Source: Glandiceps talaboti (lineage: Eukaryota; Hemichordata; Enteropneusta; Spengelidae). Taken from it: 33,500 bases of DNA. Location of the stretch: contig NC_135554.1 of assembly GCF_964340395.1 (NCBI RefSeq), positions 16,902,092 to 16,935,591 of the forward strand, written 5' to 3'. A program made the translations under genes and the position numbers. The notes under the pieces are model-generated. The model did not search any database. It worked only from the letters and a program-made list of their open reading frames with translations, and had not been told where the DNA came from. Below are positions 26,457 to 33,500 of this stretch, piece after piece; within the stretch, counting starts at the first letter, position 1, and each line of letters opens with the position of its first letter.

Positions 26457-26470
26457 CACCTTGCCTATGA
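26274..26470. repeat. Compound (CAGT)n/(CTGT)n array with duplicated 13-bp tag
   Basis: About ten cagt units change to ctgt units. The tag accttgcctatga (26363-26375) interrupts the array and recurs exactly at its end (26458-26470), so about 95 bp was duplicated as a block. Confidence 0.95.
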
Positions 26471-26601
26471 GTAATATTCATAAAATTTATGAAACTGTCA
26501 TACTGTTCGTGACTACAATATCAACAATTTATCATACAATAATCGGCTTTTATGACCCCTATGTGACACTGAAGAAATTGTCAGGTTCCATTTTTGAATA
26601 A

Positions 26602-27849
26602 ATTTACATAATTATATTAGTGAACACAACGTACTGATATTGTCTTCCTACTTGCAATAATGCATGTTCTGAGAATAACACTGTACACTTTTATTTGGCT
26701 TCCTAGGTGAGCTATGACATAATTGAAGAAATTTAAAACTTTTTCCATGTATGTCAAGGAATGCCCGGATGTAGACCTTATGTGAAACACAGGGGTCACG
26801 AAAGTGGTGAATTGAAAAAAATCCGTCAAGGATAGAGTATTTTTCATTTCATTGATAGCTCGCGCAGCGGCTCAATGATGCATGTGTGTCCTATATACTA
26901 TGCGATGCTCTATGCGATGTTTTTTTGGTGGTTTTACCCAAGGATGCATTGCGGCATAATGACTACGCATGCGCACTCTATATATTATGCGCATTCTCCA
27001 TGCGGAGGGCACTATCTACAATATCATCGTGAGGCAGCCGGTCACAAATGAATCTACGTACCCTGCGCGAGCTTATCGGCTTTACCTAGTTATGATATGT
27101 AGTCAATAACAGAAATAACACAATGGGTATCATTCATCTAAGTTTCCCTATGGCATATATTCTAGACATTGCTTAGTATTTTCAAATGTCAAATAAAAAG
27201 TCTGGTGTCCTGTTGGTGTACATTAACAAAACCAAGGATCATCCGTTCGTGTTACAGAATGTAAATGTTGGGATTTTGTATTTTCCCTTTTTTCAATGGA
27301 TCAAAGCTTATTTATGAGACATCCCAAACCAAACCAGTTTGTTGTGCAACTTTAACTAACACACATGTAACTTCGCAGCACATAATTATGTTTCTAAAGC
27401 CAGGTACATCTTGGGCTTCATGTCTACTAGTTCAAAATGCTGATATGTTGCAGTTATAAACTCCAGTTGCTTAACACTTACATATCAATATTTACATTCA
27501 AAGTGTAATGCTTCCTTTTAACATGTACAGAGGGCCGGACGCTACCTAATTTTGTGCTGCACCTTCCAAATTTACAATTAGTACTAATTCTTTTCATAGC
27601 ACAGTTACATGCTTAAAAGGTGTTAATTCTATCATATGCTTTTCGCAATTATGCCATCTACTTTCAGCACATAAAACTGGATGTATGGCCTAAAATGTTG
27701 TTAATTTCTATATTTTCACAAACAAAACAATTTTTACCGTTGGGGGCGCTAGCACCATATAATCTTCGTCAAAAACGTTATGCTCTGTCGTATTAAGAGC
27801 AAGCAACGAAAGTCAAACGTCGAGGCGGCTAACTAACACAGGGTGATAT
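26602..27849. other. Intergenic, no gene recognised
   Basis: No supported coding or repeat feature. Confidence 0.5.
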
Positions 27850-28074
27850 TTACTTCATCGCCAAACTTTCCTTTGCATTTTTCTGACAGATACTGGTAAA
27901 TAACAAACACACAACTTTTGACTGAAAGAGAAAGACAACATTTTCTGCTAGGATCACATTTGGAGAATTCTCCTCGTTGTCTACAAGTACTAAGGCGCCA
28001 ATTCTGACGTCACGAACTAAACTTAACACGGCAGAATGTGCCTGTAGTTTAAATCTTAACGATTTGAATTCCAT
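27850..28074 (-). other. Candidate small ORF, unrecognised (74 aa)
   Basis: It opens with a true ATG and reads MEFKSLRFKLQAHSAVLSLV, RDVRIGALVLVDNEENSPNV, then ILAENVVFLF and a Lys-rich end at TAA. The mix of charged and hydrophobic residues looks protein-like. It could be a first exon (a tttctctttcag lies inside it). A MITE insertion starts only 67 bp upstream (28141). Function unknown. Confidence 0.22.
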
Positions 28075-28140
28075 ACATGAATTCGTTCAACTTCGTAAAC
28101 TTTAAATACCCCACGGTAAAATTGATATAGCACTAAAAAT

Positions 28141-28347
28141 TGTTTGGTTCCGATTACGCTCAATTTTAGAATAGGTGGGGTAGGTAGATTTTTTATATAT
28201 ATAGTTATATTTTGTCTTTTGAAGTGCATCCACTACTTCTCGTGAGACTTCAACATTTTTGAGATTTTCTTATTTTTTTCTCGAATACGGAAAAAAGTTA
28301 GGATCGGCAGTGAAACCTAGGTGGGGTCGGGTAACCGGAACCAAACA
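28141..28347. mobile_element. MITE family 'GGTTCC', copy B (both ends)
   Basis: Terminal inverted repeats: tgtttggttccgattac at the left and its complement gtaaccggaaccaaaca at the right (one mismatch). Just inside, aggtggggt occurs as a direct repeat near both ends (about 28175 and 28319). Beyond the right end ttttttttaggcctaa extends the similarity to the outer edge of copy A. No coding capacity; the target duplication is unclear. Confidence 0.8.
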
Positions 28348-28369
28348 TTTTTTTTTTAGGCCTAACTAT

Positions 28370-29818
28370 AAAGCACATTTCGAATACACCGATCCGATGG
28401 CCAATCATGTAACGTCTATCATAACCTACTATACAGTATACTACATCCAATAAAAGTGAACCCATTTATTAAATTTGTAAAACTTGAAACCATCGGCAGA
28501 AATTTCTAGCCACCTTGTAACAAGGCACAGACTTGGATTATTCGATTTTAGAAGATGTTGATAAGAGTACTGTGTGTTTTAAAAATATCCAATTTAGCCT
28601 GTTGATTTGATTTGCATAGAAGGGGCAATATTTAAGTTGGTAGCACCCTATAAAAAAGTGTATCTACACCGGTAAACTGACCCTTCCACATAACTAATAT
28701 AATATATTGCTCATGAAATACAAAGGAAATATTGAAATAGAATATAACTTATCATATAACTAATCTAAGAATATGGTGACGTTATTTAAATAAAACTAAA
28801 ACAAAAAAAAGTGAAGAATGAACCAATCTGTTATCTGAAGTATGGTCACATTAACTAAACTTATTTGAATAGTTGTAGTACTACCGCTCTTTAAATAAAG
28901 CGTTTTGAAGATTCTTGTGTTCAGAAAATGTAAACTTACAAAAAAAAACCGACAATTGTAACACAAGTGTTCTCATTACCCACCCCTAATGTCTCTACTC
29001 ATCCCACTTTACTTGAGGAAAGGTATATTTTCAAAAACAATGAAAGTCCATAAAATTGTTCATTAACTTCACTGTAACTACAAATTCGATTATCATTTTA
29101 AGATGAACTATTTGGACTGACATTCGCATAGGATATTATAAATGGGTCACAGTCAACCTTACTGAAGCGCGCCATCATGCGGTCACAGCGATTTTTGAAA
29201 AATCTCCAAATCTTTACGGACAACGAGTTTCACACAGAGAAGCACATATTTGAAGGACAACATATAGAGATGATATTCCTTGGGTGTCTCATCTACGGAG
29301 ATACCTGCTAACAAGTTGAAAAATGGTCCATATGTATTCCAAATGTTCATCTCCAACATTACCGAAACGAAATTATTACTTTTTTGAAGTAGGAGCTCAG
29401 TTTATCTATGAAAAGGTTAATGAAGTTACTTGATGGTCTAAACCAGTTATCATCGAAACAAACTGACGTACTCTTTTATAAAAGGGGCAAATAAGTACTT
29501 TAAATGTCTAGTCTTGGGAAGAATATCTTACTAAACCATTTTTTTGGCTCTTTTGGAATACATACATCTTCATCAGCTTACAAACATCTTCATATTTTTT
29601 ACTAATTTTTTTTCTTGTAAAGAAGGTAGTTGCTTTTTGCACATGTGTGCCTATAAAAAAAACCAACACCAACTCGTAGAAGGCTTATTGACAATTGCGC
29701 ATGCGTCAAAAGCAAGCAGCCACTTATGTAGACAACGTATTCGAATTACAATTACTTGCAATGACGTCTTTTGATTCCAAGGACATCATTTGCAAATCTG
29801 ATGTTAGGCTTAGGGAAA
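28370..29818. other. Intergenic, 3' of M28 gene B; no gene recognised
   Basis: AT-rich sequence without splice-supported open frames. Confidence 0.5.
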
Positions 29819-29964
29819 TCACTGAAGTAAGAATGTAGGCAATATTGCAGATATCAGAACAACAAGATTGACACCCAATATCATTTCAGCTCCGCTTGTG
29901 GATTTACCAGTTTTCACGACGAGGTTGACTTTATCTTTTTCAACTTCCTCCTTCAAGTCAAGTT
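29819..29964 (-). CDS. M28 gene B: terminal exon with GPI signal
   Basis: The acceptor is cgtcttacag. An acidic/basic linker leads into Ser-Thr-Ser-Gly-Ala and about 20 hydrophobic residues ending LLQ-stop. This is the GPI-anchor layout also seen in gene A; the two signals share almost no sequence, which is normal for this kind of signal. Confidence 0.82.
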
Positions 29965-32644
29965 CTGTAAGACGAAAATACGGCAAATTACATAACGAAA
30001 CAACACATTTAGTCTGTAAGGTACGCCGTGACGGGCGCCCTCAAACATCGGCCAACCCCTAACACGTCGTGAGAGAGGAGGCCGGTGAGGGCGAAACGTC
30101 ACGATGTATCTTACAGTCTACAACATATTAAGAACTTCTCATTTATCATATAAAAGTAGAAAAAGTGACTTTATTGTGATGAACAAAAATAAATGATAAG
30201 ACACTAATCATATGTACTGTGTTCTAACTCTAAAAAATCGATTGAGAATGGGTTGTGGTGGAACTGTTCAAGAAATCCACTCTAAAAAAAATACATATAC
30301 AAATAATAAATTTGGTGCCTCAGAAAAGAATTTACCTTAAAGCCAGCTCGAAAGCATACAATTTATCTCAAGGTATATTTTATTATTTTCAGAACTGTCT
30401 TAAAGTTTCAAATGTTTATTAGAAATATGTCGAGTCTGACACTTTAGGATCTAGGAGGACTTCATTTTAAAAAGACTGAACATATTGAAATTATATTCCC
30501 ATGCTGAAAATTAAAGATAAAACATCGCGATCTGATTCTCTGTTTTGTCTACCAAACTAGTTTGAATTTTTAAATTGAGGCTATTCCCCATTTTATTTCT
30601 TATAACTTTGCTTCATTTCTTATTGTATTGTTTGTGTATTTTTCATAATAACATTTACAGAACAACATATTTGTATAAAAGTTTGTTTCATGAATTCACA
30701 ACCGTTACGGAATTGGACTTTGTAGCATGTAGGTGTAGAGCGTGTCCCTTCAAATATCTGGTTGACATGTAAGCATATGTGTCAACCAGATATCCAATGG
30801 AACACGGTGTTTTTTCGTAATTATAACACCCCAGTCTCCTACTATTACTTCTAGTTCTGTTTCTGTTTATAAAACAATTTTATCATGGCTTTAAAAAGAA
30901 ATAGTTTTTGCAAGGTATTGAGTTACAAACACAGACTTGGTCTTTGTCGTTTGACATCGATGTCCCAAGTTGGAAGCCATCATAGAATTGTTTTATAAAT
31001 CCAAAATCCAAATAAATACCAAATCCTTATCCACATGGTCACGTTAACTGTACAATGACAGGACTCGAATATGGTCAGGTTCTAATTCTGTGTGAAGGTA
31101 ATTTTGAATTGACATTACATCATAAGCTTAAGAGTGGCCAAAAAATGATTCACAAAGGTTATAACATACACGCAGATAGAAGATTTCAGCATTGGGCTTT
31201 CCATCTGTCTTGGTCGACAATCCTGGCCTCATTAGAACGACAAATTCCATATAGTTACAGCTGACCACTAGGTGGCAGTATAATCTGTCTTGGTTGATAA
31301 TCCTTATTAGAATGACAAATTTCATAGTTATAGCTGACCACTAGGTGGCAGTTTAATCTGTCTTGGTCCACAATCCTGGTCTCATTAGAATGACAAATTC
31401 CATACAGTTACAGCTGACCACTAGGTGGGAGATCGAAGTTCTAGGAACATCACAAATCTGAGGGACAAAACCGTAGAATCGGCCTTAGCTGAACACTCTC
31501 GTACCTACGTAGAGTCACAACATCGATTGGAACTGTGTTTCCATTATTGATCAATCTCCACATGATTTCCCGAGGAAGTTTATGGATGCTATCAACATCA
31601 TGCACTACAATCTCAAGACCAACAGAGACAGGGGGGGGGGGGGGGGGCATCGAAATACCTGACATCTACAATCAACTGATCATACCGCCACCTAGTGGTA
31701 AGCTGTAGCTATGGAATTTGTCATTCTGGTGAGGATTGTCGACCAAGACAGATCGAAAGCTCTATACTAAAATCTTTGAACTGCTTCTGCGTTATAAATT
31801 ATCATAAGAGTGTATAATAACTATAAAAATATAGTTACCTTTCGTGCAATCTTTGAAATCTGTGCGGGTAGCATCATGTAGATAGCCAGTAATTGTATGA
31901 ACAGTCTTTGCTAGGAATAACAGATTTTCATCAGTGATAATGCCAGAGTCGTCGCAAATATTATTGGTGCACGTTGGAGTTGGAGTCATTGTTCGCGAAT
32001 CACCTGAAAGTAACAAAATACAAAAGATTGAACAAAAAGGCGCCGAAAAAACACATGTCGTCAAAATTGCAATTTCCTAACAAGAGGGCTCAAGATGACT
32101 AACAACAGCACAAGATCAAAAACAACATGTTAACTCATTGTGGTGGCTGTCCTTTTTCGCTACCAGAAGTATTATGATAATATATGCAGATAACATGGAA
32201 ATTGATCACGTTGATAACAATAACATTGATGCAAATCTGTTGACGACAACAATTTAGAGATTTCAAGTTCACAGAAAAAACTCTCCATAAAATACATAAA
32301 TGTAGGAAGAATTCAACTGACTGTACAGTAATCTTGCTCAAGTCGTTGGGCTTTTTTAATTCTTTATTTGAATAAGATAATTTGCTTTTAAACACAAATG
32401 ATATTTTTTAAAGATATGATAACCTGATAAAGAACACAAGAAATAATCGTCAGATACAAACAGCGCCACCAACGACGGCTGAAGGGTTTACCTTCTTTGT
32501 TTCAGAGTTAATAGTTAATAGACGTCTTTCTCCGACGTCTACGGTTAGTTGAATCGTTGTGATCTGATTATAAAACAGTGTTCAATATTTACGGGAAGAA
32601 ATGTACACTTCTATGAAAGTTCATGGTGACTTGTGCTGCGGGTT

Positions 32645-32724
<80 letters not shown>

Positions 32725-33197
32725 TACTGTAGTAGTAGTTACTGTAGTAGTAGTAGTAGTAGTAGTAGTAATAGTAGTAGTAGTGGTTTTGGTGGTGGTG
32801 GTTTTAGTAGTGGTGATGATGGCGGCGGGAATACTAGCGACAATGAAAGATGAAATGTTGATTTATTTGTGCTAAAATAAGCCATCGTTATTGAATGATT
32901 ACAAGACACATTCAGTACAGTTTAGAGTGAATGAACTGGTGCATGGTGTGGATATGCTGGTATTCACGTGCACGGTGTGATGGCAATATCACGTGATGTC
33001 TGGACTTTTTTTTACGTGACCTTGGGAGATGACGGACATTTGTCGCGTCATGACACAGTATCACAATTGAAGGGTTGTTCTAAACTTACGAGTATCAGTG
33101 ATGTACACGGCCTTGAAATCGTCCTCATTCCAGAAATTGAAATGATCCCCGTTCATATATTCGCTATATTTCACTTGATCCAGAGTAGATGGAACAC
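29819..33197 (-). CDS. Second GPI-anchored M28-family homologue, C-terminal exons (5' partial)
   Basis: Exons 33197-33090, 32003-31839 and 29964-29819 join in phase 1 throughout, with GT/AG borders, to give about 140 residues and TGA at 29821-29819. They encode GDHFNFWNEDDFKAVYITDT (last M28 metal-ligand His), a Cys pair with ITDENLLFLAKTVHTITGYL, and ELDLKEEVEKDKVNLVVKTG followed by a small-residue patch and a hydrophobic end (ILGVNLVVLISAILPTFLLQ). The order and phases equal exons 5-7 of the gene at 5770-10302, so the two are duplicates. The signal peptide and the other metal ligands would lie beyond 33500. The linker before the GPI signal is longer and more charged than in the paralogue. 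Likely a cell-surface M28 peptidase or peptidase-like protein. Confidence 0.82.
30011..30119. mobile_element. Short palindromic element, GC-rich (MITE-like)
   Basis: The left edge ctgtaaggtacgccgtgacg and the complement of the right edge, ctgtaagatacatcgtgacg, match at most positions. Further in, ggcgccctca...ggcc pairs with ggccggtgagggc. The ~103-bp unit (core 30014-30116) is far richer in GC than the intron around it (last intron of M28 gene B). No target duplication is certain. Confidence 0.65.
30972..31047 (+). repeat. Dispersed repeat, copy 2
   Basis: It contains ggaagccatcatagaatt, ccaaataaatacc and atccacatggtcacgttaa in the order seen at 3399-3457; decayed but clearly related. Confidence 0.6.
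31205..31431 (+). repeat. Tandem repeat (about 70-85 bp, three units) with CTCF-like cores
   Basis: Each unit reads atctgtcttggt, acaatcct, ttagaatgacaaatt, tagttayagctga, then ccactaggtggcag. The last 14 bases (31265-31278, 31338-31351, 31418-31431, the third with gggag) fit the CTCF core consensus CCASYAGRKGGC. Confidence 0.85.
31450..31665 (-). other. Candidate open frame between inverted repeats
   Basis: A - strand frame contains LEIVVHDVDSIHKLPREIMW and RLINNGNTVPIDVVTLRRYE before TGA. It looks protein-like, but its upstream end runs into a poly-G/C tract (31631-31647), and it is enclosed by the CTCF-like repeat on one side and its inverted copy on the other. It may be captured or transposon-derived coding sequence. 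No family recognised. Confidence 0.22.
31685..31755 (-). repeat. Inverted fourth copy of the 31205-31431 repeat
   Basis: Read on the - strand: atctgtcttggtcgacaatc, cagaatgacaaattcca, tagctacagctt and ccactaggtggcgg (31698-31685). Its CTCF-like core faces the three direct copies. Confidence 0.85.
31839..32003 (-). CDS. M28 gene B: C-terminal helix exon
   Basis: The acceptor is gttactttcag and the donor AAA G|GTAACT. It encodes CTNNICDDSG, ITDENLLFLAKTVHTITGYL and DFKDCTK. It is equivalent to exon 6 of gene A but seven codons longer at its end. Confidence 0.88.
32004..33089. other. Intron of M28 gene B with a trinucleotide array
   Basis: It contains the (GTA)n array listed separately. No other exon with matching phase was found between the two supported exons. 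Confidence 0.55.
32645..32815. repeat. (GTA)n trinucleotide array, about 140-170 bp
   Basis: gta units with single-unit changes (gttact, gtaata), fading into ggt-rich sequence. The poly-Ser and poly-Val frames over it are artefacts. Confidence 0.96.
33090..33197 (-). CDS. M28 gene B: exon with GDHFNFWN metal-ligand motif
   Basis: The acceptor is ttttcacgcag and the donor ACT C|GTAAGT. It aligns with exon 5 of M28 gene A (DH..FWN.D..KA.Y.TDT). Ser before Asp-His is replaced by Gly, while the Asp and metal His are kept. Confidence 0.88.
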
Positions 33198-33500
33198 CTG
33201 CGTGAAAATACAAGCAAGAATATTATCAAGGACAGAAGCATTAATTGTAACAAAGTTCTATTTCTCGAGTATTTCATCTCTTCTTGAACAGTACAATGGT
33301 GTTTATGATTCATATACGTCATTTTTCTCTGCGGTTTGTGTCCTCGTAAAAGCCATATGTAAACAATATGTACATGGTGTTGTAAGGACCACCCATTTTA
33401 ATTTGTTCGAAGTCAAAACATTGTTCCTTTTTATCTGACTGTTTTTTTTTGTACAGAGAACATGTCGAAGGGAAAAGAAGAAACCTTTGTTAAACTGTAA
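33198..33500. other. Upstream intron of M28 gene B, nothing recognised
   Basis: No further M28 exon was found before the window edge. Confidence 0.5.

Noticed and set aside
32623-32875. Poly-Ser and poly-Val frames
   Set aside because: Translation of the (GTA)n array.

Overview
This is a window of animal nuclear DNA. It is AT-rich, split by introns with GT/AG borders, and crowded with simple repeats and short foldback transposons. Bacterial features (operons, ribosome binding sites, long open frames) are absent. The repeat style and gene content fit a marine invertebrate; nothing visible fixes the phylum.

Three genes can be supported. (1) At the left edge on the + strand lie the last three exons (232-415, 794-910, 1406-1494) of a secreted or extracellular protein that ends in a von Willebrand factor type D (VWD) domain. 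(2) On the - strand a complete seven-exon gene (10302 down to 5770) encodes a predicted 379-residue protein: signal peptide, M28-family zinc peptidase domain, and a C-terminal GPI-anchor signal. All five metal-ligand positions are present, but the general-base Glu of the usual Glu-Glu pair is Lys. (3) On the - strand at the right edge are the last three exons (33197-33090, 32003-31839, 29964-29819) of a second M28-type gene with the same exon phases, the same Cys-containing C-terminal segment and its own GPI signal; its 5' part lies beyond the window. Genes 2 and 3 are therefore a same-strand paralogous pair of surface-tethered M28 proteins. Gene 1 converges on gene 2 across about 4.3 kb.

The 19.5 kb between the two M28 genes (10303-29818) has no confidently recognisable gene. 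It holds: a G-quadruplex-type tract (10997-11025); three copies of one MITE family (about 10575-10757, 22481-22838, 28141-28347); a composite element with ~130-bp repeats in direct and inverted array plus AGAC/ATAG microsatellites and a terminal hairpin (11937-13116); long ATAC, GTAT, TCTG and TGTAA/TGTCA arrays; and a 670-bp GT-rich trinucleotide region (24690-25360). A few open frames there are given only as weak candidates.

The best-defined mobile elements are two foldback MITEs: 8088-8259, inside an intron of gene 2, with a perfect 6-bp target duplication; and 4264-4513, with a 10-bp target duplication. In the last intron of gene 3, a repeat carries three CTCF-like core motifs in one orientation and a fourth facing them.

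All gene models were built by eye from splice signals, reading phase and family motifs. No database or transcript evidence was available.
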